Source of the DNA: Candidatus Chlorobium antarcticum | GTDB taxonomy: Bacteria > Bacteroidota > Chlorobiia > Chlorobiales > Chlorobiaceae | DNA: 64,000 nt | Assembly: GCA_030765725.1 (NCBI GenBank) | Contig: JAVCDF010000003.1 | Span: 120,001 to 184,000 of the forward strand | Direction: 5' to 3' | In this document: positions 36,111 through 46,000 of the stretch, one piece after another | Position numbering within the stretch: position 1 is the first letter of the stretch | Layout of the letters: every line of letters begins with the position of its first letter | Notes under the pieces: generated by a model | What the model was told of the DNA's origin: nothing | Seen by the model: only the letters and a program-made list of their open reading frames with translations | The model's database searches: none | Position numbers and translations under genes: made by a program

Positions 36111-37457
36111 ATGAATCTCGGAACAAGGAAAATACTGGATAACTCGTTTACCGCCGTCGGTATGGGTTCCATTGTTGTTATGGCCCTTGCGCTTCTGGTT
36201 GTCCTGACACCGATTGTGTACAATGGTGTGGGTTCTGTATTCTTTACGGGGACTATCGAGCACCGCACAATGCTCTACAAGGAGTTCGGACGGGGTGACG
36301 CCAAAGCCATAGAGACCCAGACGGCAACCGCTGATAGGTATCGGGCAGAGGCTTATCGGATGCTGTCCGATTTTGAGCAGGAGATGGAGGGTATGTCGCT
36401 TGAAGCGAGTCGCCAGTACCGCTCAAAATATGCCCCGGTGCGTGCAGCCATGTCATCTCTATTGGGCCCTCTTCCCGGAGATCCTGTCCCGATGCTGACC
36501 CGTTTTCAGTATGGGCAGACCCGGTGGGAGAAGGCTGAAGAGAAGCTTCACAACATACTCTATGAGAAAAAGTGGGATTATTCCGACCCCACAGTTATGG
36601 CGAAAGCGTTTGATGTTCCCCGTGCTGAAGAGTTTGCTGGCACAAAGCTTGCACCTCTTTTCAGTTATGCGGAGAGGCATCTGGCTGACATGATGCAGCC
36701 ACAGTTTACTGTGTATTGGGGATTCTTTACTGACCGCTCTCTTGATGCCCATATTTTTGGTGGCATCTGGCCTGAAATTCAGGGTACCTTTTTTCTTGCC
36801 ATCGGCGCCATGCTTTTTGCCTTTCCTCTTGGTGTGATTGCTGCAGTTTACTTTACCGAATACGCAAAGGAAGGCTTTTTTACAAGTATTCTCCGAAGTG
36901 CAAACAGTACGCTTGCCGGTGTGCCGAGTATTGTGTTCGGTCTGTTTGGCCTGGCCTTTTTCATTAACACCATGAAGGTGTCGGAGTCGAAGAGTGTATT
37001 GGCCGGTGCCCTGACCCTGGCAATTATGATTCTTCCCACAATCATAAGAGCAGCTGAAGAGGCGATTCTTTCGGTGCCGAAAACCTACAAAGAGGCATCG
37101 CTCGGGCTGGGTTCAACAAAATGGAACACTATTGTTACCGTGATTCTTCCTGCGGCACTGCCCGGCATTATCACAGGCGGCATCATCAGTCTTGGCCGAG
37201 CGGCGGGCGAAACTGCTCCTATCATCTTTACCGCGGCAGTCAGCGTTGGTTCTGCAATTGGAATAGCTGATGTGTTTTCTTCGCCAACTCCGGCACTTTC
37301 CTGGAATATCTATAATCTTGCCAGTGAACATGAAATGGCCAGTGAGATTCGTCATGTACAGTATGGTATGGTGCTTTCCCTTGTCAGCATCGTTCTGCTT
37401 CTGAATCTCTCGGCAATCCTGCTCAGGGCCAAAATCTCCCAAAAACTAAAAGGTTAA
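36111..37457 (+). CDS. pstA: Phosphate ABC transporter permease PstA (long form)
   Basis: The second permease, 448 residues versus about 290 for typical PstA. After the first membrane segment (about 18-45), an about 150-residue hydrophilic, mostly helical insert (about 50-205) precedes the conserved domain, which begins TFFLAIGAMLFAFPLGVIAAVYFTEYAKEG and includes SVPKTYKEASLGLGSTKWNTIVTVILPAALPGI. The insert should be periplasmic. pstB follows after six bases, so the genes form one transcript. Confidence 0.92.
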   Translation: MNLGTRKILDNSFTAVGMGSIVVMALALLVVLTPIVYNGVGSVFFTGTIEHRTMLYKEFGRGDAKAIETQTATADRYRAEAYRMLSDFEQEMEGMSLEASRQYRSKYAPVRAAMSSLLGPLPGDPVPMLTRFQYGQTRWEKAEEKLHNILYEKKWDYSDPTVMAKAFDVPRAEEFAGTKLAPLFSYAERHLADMMQPQFTVYWGFFTDRSLDAHIFGGIWPEIQGTFFLAIGAMLFAFPLGVIAAVYFTEYAKEGFFTSILRSANSTLAGVPSIVFGLFGLAFFINTMKVSESKSVLAGALTLAIMILPTIIRAAEEAILSVPKTYKEASLGLGSTKWNTIVTVILPAALPGIITGGIISLGRAAGETAPIIFTAAVSVGSAIGIADVFSSPTPALSWNIYNLASEHEMASEIRHVQYGMVLSLVSIVLLLNLSAILLRAKISQKLKG

Positions 37458-37463
37458 GGAACC

Positions 37464-38321
37464 ATGCAGATGACAGCGGAACATAAAGAGAGTGCAGTGG
37501 AGGCACAGGCAACTGCGACCCGCGACATTTATATTCCTTCAGAACGCGCTTCTGTCAGTGGTGGCGGCAGGCCCCATGTTGTCGCCAAGGATTTTTCCAT
37601 CTACTACGGCGATTTTCAGGCAGTAAAAAAGGTCAATGCTGATATTCTCTCACAGTATGTGACGGCTATTATCGGCCCGAGCGGCTGCGGCAAGAGCACA
37701 TTCCTGCGCGCAATCAATCGTATGAACGATCTGATTCCGAGCTGCCACACCACCGGAATGCTTCAGTTTGATGGTGAGGATGTATACGGAAAGCTGACCG
37801 ATGAGGTGCTTCTCCGTAAAAAAATTGGCATGGTGTTTCAGAAACCCAACCCTTTTCCGAAGTCGATTTTTGACAATATTGCATACGGGCCGAGGCTTCA
37901 TGGGATGACCGACAGGAAGCAGCTTCAAGCGATTGTGGAGAAAAGTCTTCGCAAGGCGGCACTGTGGGACGAGGTCAGCGACCGGCTTGATCGCAACGCT
38001 CTGGGTCTTAGCGGTGGACAGCAGCAGCGGCTGTGTGTGGCAAGAACGCTTGCTGTTGAGCCGGAGATTCTACTGCTCGACGAGCCTACATCAGCTCTTG
38101 ATCCGAAAGCTACGGCCAAAATTGAGGATTTGATACAGGAGCTTCGGGGAAGCTACACAATCATGATTGTGACCCACAACATGCAGCAGGCTTCAAGGGT
38201 ATCGGACTATACCATGTTTTTCTATGAAGGGGAGCTTGTTGAGTATGCAGAGACGGCACAGCTCTTCACCAACCCTAAAGACCGGATGACCGAAGATTAT
38301 ATTACCGGACGATTCAGCTAA
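37464..38321 (+). CDS. pstB: Phosphate ABC transporter ATP-binding protein PstB
   Basis: A 285-residue ATPase of the Pst importer. Walker [10 protein letters not shown] (near 72-80), Q-loop [10 protein letters not shown], signature [13 protein letters not shown], Walker [13 protein letters not shown] and H-loop VTHNMQQA are all intact. The first 30 residues (rich in Ala and Thr) are an extension not found in most PstB. ATG 37464 follows GGAA. Confidence 0.96.
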   Translation: MQMTAEHKESAVEAQATATRDIYIPSERASVSGGGRPHVVAKDFSIYYGDFQAVKKVNADILSQYVTAIIGPSGCGKSTFLRAINRMNDLIPSCHTTGMLQFDGEDVYGKLTDEVLLRKKIGMVFQKPNPFPKSIFDNIAYGPRLHGMTDRKQLQAIVEKSLRKAALWDEVSDRLDRNALGLSGGQQQRLCVARTLAVEPEILLLDEPTSALDPKATAKIEDLIQELRGSYTIMIVTHNMQQASRVSDYTMFFYEGELVEYAETAQLFTNPKDRMTEDYITGRFS

Positions 38322-38339
38322 CGAAACTAATTTCCCGCC

Positions 38340-39026
38340 ATGTCAGACAGACCGGTACACGAACTTATTAAAGAGCTCTCAGAGGCTCTTGTCCAGCTTT
38401 CAGAAAAGGTACTCCAGAATTTCAATGATGCTCTCAAAGCAGTTCGGCATAAGGATGAGGAGAGCGCCCGCGCTATCAGGCTGGTAGATGACGAAATCGA
38501 CATGACAGAGGTACGCCTTGAGGAACGCTGCCTTGCGTTTCTGGCGCTGCAGCAGCCCGTTGCCAGGGATCTGCGCACCATTGTGACCATCATGAAAATC
38601 AACGATGATCTTGAGCGCATTGGCGACCTGGCTGTGCACATTATTGAGCGCATGCCGGAAATCAATCCCGAGATGATTGATCACTTCGACTTTGATCATA
38701 TGGGCTCACTTGCGGCCGACATGACTCGCAAGTCGCTTGAGGCTTTTATTGCAAAGGATCGCTTTCTGGCAGATAAGGTCTGTGCGCTTGATGAGGAAAT
38801 CGACTCAATACACAGTTCCGTGTTCAAGCGGGTTGCGCTCCTGATGAAAGACCCTGCGGCTGATGTGGACCAGCTGATTGCGCTGCTTTCCATCTCCCGT
38901 TATATTGAGCGCATGGCTGACCATGCCGCAAGAATTTCCCATGAGGTGATTTATCTTGTGACTGGAGAGATTGCCCGCCATTCCGACAGCTCATATGAAA
39001 AGCTGATTCAGTCTCTGAAGGATTGA
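38340..39026 (+). CDS. phoU: Phosphate signalling protein PhoU
   Basis: A 228-residue helical protein of two three-helix bundles, with the metal-binding style repeats RLVDDEIDMTEV and DLERIGDLAVHIIER, and RYIERMADHAARISHEVIYLVTGE in the second half. It modulates PstB and the Pho sensor kinase. No phoR or phoB is in the window. It ends in a terminator at 39055. Confidence 0.93.
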   Translation: MSDRPVHELIKELSEALVQLSEKVLQNFNDALKAVRHKDEESARAIRLVDDEIDMTEVRLEERCLAFLALQQPVARDLRTIVTIMKINDDLERIGDLAVHIIERMPEINPEMIDHFDFDHMGSLAADMTRKSLEAFIAKDRFLADKVCALDEEIDSIHSSVFKRVALLMKDPAADVDQLIALLSISRYIERMADHAARISHEVIYLVTGEIARHSDSSYEKLIQSLKD

Positions 39027-39054
39027 TGTTATGCTGAAGGGGAGTAATGTTTTT

Positions 39055-39081
39055 AAGCCCGGTATTATGCCGGGTTTTTTC
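39055..39081 (+). terminator. Terminator after phoU
   Basis: CCCGG pairs with CCGGG around TATTAT, flanked by A/T pairs, then a run of T. It closes the pst-phoU transcript. Confidence 0.8.
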
Positions 39082-39174
39082 TTTTTTTCTTTGATTTAAG
39101 GCTCTGCGACAGCTAAATTGATTTACATTACATTTTCTGTTTCCGCAATTATTAAGTCTGGTCACCGAATCATT

Positions 39175-39906
39175 ATGGCAAGTTTCCTGGGAAAGTTTTT
39201 CGGTGATTCACCGAAAGCCGCAGCAACACCGAAAGCGTTTACTGTACAGGTTGATCCTCTGAAGTTCGGCCTATCCACCACGCCAGACGGGCCGGTACAC
39301 ATTGAACTTGAGTCTCTCAAGCAGAAGCTGACAAAGCTCTCGTCCAATGTCGAAAACAACCTGATGCTCAGTATCAGGGCGGCAACAAAGAAAAATTTGG
39401 AACTTGCCGCTTCAGCGTTCAAGTTTGACGAAGAGTATATACAGAAGGGCAAGTTTGAGGTGGAGTATCTGACGCTTGCATACGCATCATTCCAGGGGCT
39501 GGGTGAAGAGCATCTGAAGATCGTTGAAAGCGCCCGGATGATTCTGCTTGAACTTGAACGGATGGCACAGTTCGCCCTGAACATTGCCGATAAGACTCCG
39601 TTTGTTGAGTTTGCCAATGTTCAGGAGCTCCATAAGGACGAGTATGGGCTGAAGCCGATGGGTGATATTACGGCAGAGATGATCAAAAAAGCTGTTGAGG
39701 CCTTTGTGAGCGGTAATTCCAAGCATGCAAGCGAGACGATTGACATGATGAAGGAGATTGACGGCATTTACGACAAGGCTGTTGCGAAAATCAAGGCCGA
39801 TGTTACCGATGCCAATATTATCAGCCTTACCGGCATTCTTTCGATTCTTAACCATGTGAAGGCTTCGGCGGATATTTCATGCAGCATTTCGCGCCATTTC
39901 TGCTGA
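39175..39906 (+). CDS. Second PhoU-like protein
   Basis: A 243-residue all-helical protein with PhoU-like spacing (ARMILLELERMAQFALNIADKTPF and KHASETIDMMKEIDGIYDKAVAKI) and an N-terminal tail MASFLGKFFGDSPKAAATPK. It lies directly after the pst operon with its own terminator. PhoU-like proteins of this shorter form are often tied to phosphate or polyphosphate control; this is inferred. Start is ATG 39175. Confidence 0.7.
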   Translation: MASFLGKFFGDSPKAAATPKAFTVQVDPLKFGLSTTPDGPVHIELESLKQKLTKLSSNVENNLMLSIRAATKKNLELAASAFKFDEEYIQKGKFEVEYLTLAYASFQGLGEEHLKIVESARMILLELERMAQFALNIADKTPFVEFANVQELHKDEYGLKPMGDITAEMIKKAVEAFVSGNSKHASETIDMMKEIDGIYDKAVAKIKADVTDANIISLTGILSILNHVKASADISCSISRHFC

Positions 39907-39941
39907 TGGGTCGTGTTCGTTTACTTTGTATGGATACAAAG

Positions 39942-39970
39942 AAAAAAGCGGACTGAGGTTCGCTTTTTTT
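39942..39970 (+). terminator. Terminator after the PhoU-like gene
   Basis: AAAAAAGCG and CGCTTTTTT pair, extended by G-T, A-T and C-G inner pairs, with a TGAG loop. A smaller CTTTGTA/TACAAAG hairpin lies just before it (about 39924-39941). Confidence 0.8.
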
Positions 39971-40013
39971 ATTCATTCTTTGCTTGCGGTTCATCTGAAA
40001 AAGGATTGAGTTT

Positions 40014-40448
40014 ATGCATTTTCGTTTTTTAAGTCCAGCTCTTTTAAAGGGTACGCCGGTACTCTGGATATGCCGGGTTGCACTCGCTTTTTCCTGGATA
40101 TACCAGGGGGTGGTGCCGAAATTAGTCTGCAGGAGTTCTGGTGAGGTTGAGCTTCTCGGCCATCTTATTCCGGTTTACCAGTGGGCATGCCTGGCTGTTG
40201 GCTGGATGGGAGTGGCTGAAATAATGTTCGGTCTGCTGCTGCTGGTAAGTATGCAGTATTGGGTGTTTTGGTTCAATATGATAACTTTAATCGGTCTGCT
40301 CCTGTTTGTGGCTCTCTTTGAGCCCGCTATGCTCACTCTGTCTTTCAACCCGCTGACACTGAATGTTGCGCTGATTGCTCTCTCGCTTGTGGCGCTTGAT
40401 GAACTGAAAAAACAAAAAAACAATTCGCATGCAGAACAGGACTGTTGA
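40014..40448 (+). CDS. DoxX-like membrane protein
   Basis: A 144-residue protein with about four hydrophobic segments. The first segment ends in ALAFSWIYQGVVPKLVCRSS, the look of DoxX-like (DoxX_3) proteins, whose role is usually in quinone or thiol redox chemistry, though often unknown. The stop overlaps the next gene's start by 20 bases, so the two are co-translated. Start is ATG 40014, which lacks a strong ribosome site. Confidence 0.7.
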   Translation: MHFRFLSPALLKGTPVLWICRVALAFSWIYQGVVPKLVCRSSGEVELLGHLIPVYQWACLAVGWMGVAEIMFGLLLLVSMQYWVFWFNMITLIGLLLFVALFEPAMLTLSFNPLTLNVALIALSLVALDELKKQKNNSHAEQDC

Positions 40449-41715
40449 GGGATCGCCGGGGAGTGTTGCCCGCCTCTTTACCACGGTGACGGTGGCAGTT
40501 ATGGCTTTTTCAGCTGTGCTTGGCGCAGCAGGGGCCGTGTATCACAATGACTTTCTGAACCAGCTTCATCCCTACCTCTTTTTTATAGGATTCGGCAACC
40601 TTGCCATCCTTATTTTTAACCGTTACCTGACGGCGGCCATCTATCCTGAAATGAAGATAGATGCGCGAAAGCAAAGAAGATATGTGTATGCCGTGCTGGT
40701 TTCGCTTGTCATGATTACGGTGGCCGTTTTTATGAAGTGGCCGCTTCTGAAAGCCTTTACCGGACTGTTTCTCATGGTTCTGGTGCTTGGCCCCCTCAAG
40801 GAGATTTTCACTACTCTTTCCATTCCTAGAATCTGGAAAGAGGTCTCTGTTCGATACTATATTTTTGATGTCATTTTTCTGCTCAATGCCAACCTCGGTC
40901 TCTTTACGCTTGGGCTCAAAGAGGCTTTTCCCGATCAGGGAATCATTCCGTTTTTTGTCACCCAGTCGGCATATTTTCTTGGATCAAGTTTTCCCCTCAG
41001 TATCAGCGTCATGGGATTTCTCTATACCTATGCCTGGAAGCAGTCAAGCAGGCGTGAGCTGATGACATTGCTCTTCAGCCTCTGGTTTTACATTTTTGTG
41101 GGAGGGGTGCTGGTCTTTCTGATTGTCATTCTTATGGGCAACTATCTGGGGATGATGCTGGTGAGTCATATCCTGCTACTCGGAGTCATAGCTATTCTCG
41201 GTGGATTTGCATTCTACCTCAACAATTTTTTCAAAACACGGTTCCGCCATCCCGCGCTGGCGTTTCTCCTCAGCGGTCTGGCCCTGCTTTTTGCTACCAG
41301 CGCATACGGCATCATGAATGTTTATTTTATTCAGGGGATACCTTTCGGTGCGCATCCGCCAATCCGTGCCGACCAGATGTGGATTTACCACTCTCATACC
41401 CATTCAGCGCTGCTTGGCTGGATAACCTTTTCGTTTGTGGGGATGATCTATATCGTTATTCCCGCCATTGTTCGCAAAGACTCCCTTGCTATGCTCAGGG
41501 AGGGCGACGCCCTTGCCCGTATACTCAAGCCTGAAACCATGCATCGGGCGTTTGTGCAGCTGACGGTGATGCTGCTCTCGGCTGTGGGCATTCTGCTTGC
41601 ATTTTTTCTTGAAAACGACCTTTTGCTTGGGGTGGCCGGTGTTGTGTTTGCTATTTCGATCCTTTTTCTGACAGTGAATCTGAAACGAGAGCTTTACCGG
41701 GAACCAAACCATTAA
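40429..41715 (+). CDS. Multi-pass membrane protein with heme-oxidase-like His motif
   Basis: A 428-residue protein with about eleven or twelve hydrophobic segments. Near residue 325, IYHSHTHSALLGWITFSFVGMIYIVIP resembles the HxH-LLGW segment of NnrS-like and heme-copper oxidase subunit I-like proteins, where His bind metals. An N-terminal HPYLFFIGFGNLAI adds another His. No other catalytic His set is obvious, so heme or copper binding is uncertain. It overlaps the DoxX-like gene, hinting at joint membrane redox work. Confidence 0.62.
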   Translation: MQNRTVEGSPGSVARLFTTVTVAVMAFSAVLGAAGAVYHNDFLNQLHPYLFFIGFGNLAILIFNRYLTAAIYPEMKIDARKQRRYVYAVLVSLVMITVAVFMKWPLLKAFTGLFLMVLVLGPLKEIFTTLSIPRIWKEVSVRYYIFDVIFLLNANLGLFTLGLKEAFPDQGIIPFFVTQSAYFLGSSFPLSISVMGFLYTYAWKQSSRRELMTLLFSLWFYIFVGGVLVFLIVILMGNYLGMMLVSHILLLGVIAILGGFAFYLNNFFKTRFRHPALAFLLSGLALLFATSAYGIMNVYFIQGIPFGAHPPIRADQMWIYHSHTHSALLGWITFSFVGMIYIVIPAIVRKDSLAMLREGDALARILKPETMHRAFVQLTVMLLSAVGILLAFFLENDLLLGVAGVVFAISILFLTVNLKRELYREPNH

Positions 41716-41727
41716 GGCGCTGGATCG

Positions 41728-41985
41728 ATGATGTTGCGAAACGCTTTACATTTTTCTCTTCTGCTTGATGATGCCGAATGCAGGGGGGCAGATTTTCGTG
41801 ATACCAACCTGTGCGAAGCACCCTTGGTGGGAGCGGACCCCAGAGGGGCAAAATTCTGGCCGGTCAATATGAGCCGGACCCGTCTGAACAGGGCTAAAGT
41901 GTCGCCGGCGACGGTGCTCGATTCTGGAAAGCCTGCTACAGAGGATTGGGCAACGAAAAACGGCGCTCTATATATGGCCGATTAA
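41728..41985 (+). CDS. Small pentapeptide-repeat protein
   Basis: An 85-residue protein with about eight A(D/N/K)xxx-type pentapeptides: AECRG ADFRD TNLCE APLVG ADPRG AKFWP VNMSR TRLNR AKVSP. Such repeats form a right-handed beta helix. It is 12 bases after the membrane protein and 37 before a GT2 gene. Function is not known; many are binding scaffolds. ATG 41728 is followed by a second ATG. Confidence 0.65.
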   Translation: MMLRNALHFSLLLDDAECRGADFRDTNLCEAPLVGADPRGAKFWPVNMSRTRLNRAKVSPATVLDSGKPATEDWATKNGALYMAD

Positions 41986-42022
41986 CAGGGTCTGAAAGGG
42001 ACAGAGATGAGGAGATTACGGT

Positions 42023-42895
42023 ATGGGTGAGAGCTTACGCCCGTTGGTTACGGTTACGATTCCGATGTACAACAATGCGCGATTTATTGAGGAGACCATC
42101 GCCTCTGTGCTTGGCCAGAGTATGGCGGATTTTGAGTTGCTGATATATGATGACAATTCAACAGACGATTCATTTGAGCTGGCGGCATCGTTCACCGATT
42201 CACGGATACGGCTACAGAGGAACAGTGAGAATCTTGGGCCCGAAGGGAACTGGAACAAAGCGGTCAGCAGTGTCAAGGGACGCTATGTGAAGCTGGTGTG
42301 TGGTGACGACATCCTCTATTCGACCTGCCTTGAAAAACAGGTCGAAAGGTTTCTTGAGCCCTCGAGCCTTGGCGTGAGCCTTGTAAGTAGTCAACGGACC
42401 ATTATTGACTCGCAGGGAAAAGCACTTATCAAGAAGGTCAATTTTCTTGATGAGGGGCGCAAAGGAGCTGAAGAGGTGGTTCGGAAGATGGTTCGGATGG
42501 GAACCAATATCATTGGAGAGCCGGTATGTGGACTTTTTCCGGCAGAGGTTATTGGCAGAACACGGGGGTACAGTGCCGTTGTGCCCTATACGATCGATCT
42601 TGATTTCTGGCTGCAGCTGCTCGCACATGGCGATCTGTATGTGATTGACGAACCGCTGTGCGCTTTTCGCATATCAGATGTTTCTTGGTCTTCGCGTATC
42701 GGTGAGCAGCGTTATGACCAGTTTCTCGAATTTATGGAGCAGGCAGCTGCCGATGCTTCTCACGGTGTTACCGACCTTGATCTTTTCATTGGTAAAATCA
42801 ACTGTGCTGTACAGTCCATGACCAGTCTTATGGGCTTTAAGCTCTTTGCCGGTTCGCCATCTGAAAAAAAACCGCTCAGTGCCATGTTTCAGTAA
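42023..42895 (+). CDS. Glycosyltransferase family 2
   Basis: A 290-residue GT-A transferase. The nucleotide-sugar motif [22 protein letters not shown] opens the protein, with [12 protein letters not shown] (residues 45-56) and KLVCGDD (near 90-97) for the metal site. No membrane segment is seen. It probably acts on envelope or surface polysaccharide; acceptor unknown. Confidence 0.85.
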   Translation: MGESLRPLVTVTIPMYNNARFIEETIASVLGQSMADFELLIYDDNSTDDSFELAASFTDSRIRLQRNSENLGPEGNWNKAVSSVKGRYVKLVCGDDILYSTCLEKQVERFLEPSSLGVSLVSSQRTIIDSQGKALIKKVNFLDEGRKGAEEVVRKMVRMGTNIIGEPVCGLFPAEVIGRTRGYSAVVPYTIDLDFWLQLLAHGDLYVIDEPLCAFRISDVSWSSRIGEQRYDQFLEFMEQAAADASHGVTDLDLFIGKINCAVQSMTSLMGFKLFAGSPSEKKPLSAMFQ

Positions 42896-43067
42896 TGGTG
42901 CCCCGGAATTCTTTTTCACCTTCGTGAACCTTTACTGGGTGTTTGTTATTTTTTATTCCTGACGAAGATGCTGTGCTCCGAACTTTTTTGAGACTTCGGG
43001 CACGGCTGTTTCCCTGAACAGGGCGCTGACGCTTTTTTTGCTGTTATTGCCCCCGATACTCTGAACT

Positions 43068-46000
43068 ATGCCAACAAGAGGCCAGACAACGATCAAATCA
43101 CAACAGCGGACACCAAGGGAGATACCCTTCAATTATACATCTGCGGGTGACAGGCAGGTGATTGCTTTCCTGCTTGGCCAGGATATCCTGAGGATGCTGG
43201 AGGAGCTTAAGGAGGTGCGGGTGACCGGCCGTTCCGCTAGGCTTCTGATGAGCATCATCGGTGAAATTCTCATACACCGCCGCAATCCCTATCTTTTTCA
43301 GGAACTGGTTGATTCTGCTGCACGGCGTCGCCGACTGTTTGAGCGGGCTATGTCGGATCTTGATATCATTGCCGATTCAGCAAACGGCGAGCCCCGCGTG
43401 AACAGCATTGTTGAGGCTGTTCGCGACCAGCTTGAGCGGTTTCGCAAGGTTGTTGCCAAAACACCCGAGCAGCGCCGTCGGATGCGGCGCGATCTTGGCG
43501 CTATTGTTGGGGTTAAAAATGTACTCTTTGATCCATTCTCTCTTGTTGCCCATGCCACGGACGCGACTGACTGGAGGCTTTATCTTCCTGTGGCAGTCGT
43601 TACTCCCGACAGTGAAGCGCAGGTTGCTCCACTCATTACGGCCATTGCAGCCCTTGGGCTGCATGTCATCCCGCGCGGTGCCGGTACGGGCCTGACTGGC
43701 GGGGCTGTCCCGCTCCGTCCCGGATGCGTGATTATCAACATGGAGAAGCTAAACCGGATTCGGGGTATATCGGTTCAGGAGTTTGAAATGGAAGATGGTT
43801 CAAGCGTGTCAGCCTCCGTTCTTGAGGTTGAAGCCGGAGTGATTACTGAAAAGGCGATGAAGGAAGCGGATCATCATGGCCTTGTGTTTGCTACCGATCC
43901 CACAAGTGAATGGTCGTGCACGATTGGGGGAAACATTGCTGAAAATGCCGGCGGTAAAATGGCTGTCAGGTGGGGGACATGCATAGACAACCTTCTTGAG
44001 TGGCGCATGGCGATGCCGACTGGTGAGAACATTGTTGTTCGCAGAACCGACCATAGGCTCCGCAAAATCAGGCATGAAGATACCGTTGCTTTTGAAATTC
44101 GCGATGAAACGGGCCGCAGACTCGACCGCATTGAGCTCTTGGGGACTGATATCCGTAAAAAAGGTCTCTGGAAAGACATTACCAACAAGGCGCTTGGTGG
44201 CGTGCCTGGCATGCAGAAGGAGGGGACTGACGGGGTAATCACTTCGGCGCTCTTCGTGCTGTATAAAAAGTATCCTGAAAAAAAGACTCTTTGTCTTGAG
44301 TTTTTCGGCCCCGACATGGACGAGGCCAGTAGGGTGATTGTGGAACTCTCCAAAATTTTTCCATTGCCCGAGGAGGATGGCGAGGCTCTTTTGGCTCTGG
44401 AGCATTTTGATGATGAATACATCCGGGCCATTGACTACAAAGTAAAGGCAGCCCGACCGCAGACGCCCAAAGCGGTTCTGCTTATCGATATTGCAGCCAC
44501 CGGTGCCGAGGCTGTCCGGCGGGGTGTTCTGAGGGTGCAGGAGCTGCTTGAGCGCCATCCCAATACGCTGATGTTCGTGGCTGAGGACGCTGCTGCTGCC
44601 GAGCGGTTCTGGAGTGACAGGAAGAAGCTTAGCGCCATTGCCAGAAGAACAAATGCCTTCAAGCTTAATGAGGATATTGTTATTCCTCTGGAGGCGCTTG
44701 CCGAATTTGCCCGTTTCATTGATGGCCTTAACATTGAGGAGGAGCAGTATGCTCAGCTTCTCTATGTGGAAAGGGTCCGCACCCTTCTTGAATCAACCGA
44801 GGTCAATGAGGACGGCGGGCAGTTTGCTTCAAAGATTCCTGCTTCAGGGGAACTCTGCCGTCTGTTCGCAAACAGGATTTCAGAGGCTGGAGAGGATCAA
44901 CTCCGTTCGCTTGCAGTTGTTGAGGAGCTGGCCGGTGAACTTGCTGAGCTTTTTCAGGGCTATCCGCTCATTCTTGAGCATCTTGAGACGGCCTATTCGT
45001 TTGTCCGCGACCGGCGCATTGTAATTGCCACACATATGCATGCCGGGGACGGCAATGTTCATGTGAATGTGCCTGTGCTTTCAAATGACCGGCCGATGCT
45101 GGAAAGGACAGATCGTGTTATTGACCGTGTTATGGAGAAGGTTGTCTCCCTCGGGGGTGTTGTTTCGGGTGAGCACGGCATAGGCGTCACCAAGCTGAAA
45201 TATCTTGATCCGAAAATTCTTGCTGAACTCTCGGCATACCGTCTGAAGGTTGATCCAAAAGGGACCATGAACCCGGGTAAGCTGGATGATTTGGAGGTGC
45301 TGAAGCATATTTTCACCCCCTCGTTCAACCTTCTTGAGCTTGAGGCACATATCCTTCAGCGGGCCCAGATTGAGTCGCTTTCCAAAAAGGTTGATTACTG
45401 CATACGGTGCGGCAAATGCAAAATCGACTGCTGCGTTTATTACCCTGCCCGGGGGATGTTCTATCACCCCAGAAACAAGAACCTGGCCATCGGCTCGCTC
45501 ATTGAGGCGCTTCTTTTTGATGCACAGCGTGAACGATCGACCGATTTCGCTCTTCTCCGCTGGCTCGAAGAGGTTGCAGACCACTGCACAATCTGTCATA
45601 AATGCCTGAAACCCTGTCCGGTTGACATTGATACCGGTGAGGTTTCCGTTCTGGAACGGGAAATTCTTTCGGGGTGGGGAATCAAGCACTCCACTCCCGT
45701 GACTGAAATGACGCTCAGCTATCTTGCAAGCCGTTCTCCCGGATTCAATGCCATGTTCAGAAAAGCCGTCCTGCAGATTGGCGGTGCGGCTCAAAGAGCA
45801 GGCACGCGCCTGACGGCACCGATTCAGCCGGAAAACGAACCGCCAGCCCTCTATCCATTACGAATGCTTCGCTCCGAGGTGCCGGAAGTACCTTCCCAGA
45901 CACTTCGCGACATTCTTCCCGAGTGTGGCCCCGACCAGGTTCTGGTATTTGAGCCTGAAGGGGAGGCCGAAAGCAGCGTGTTCTACTTCCCGGGCTGCGG

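Noticed and set aside
43809-44558. Minus-strand ORF of 249 codons
   Set aside because: Antisense to the large FAD oxidoreductase; no family resemblance.
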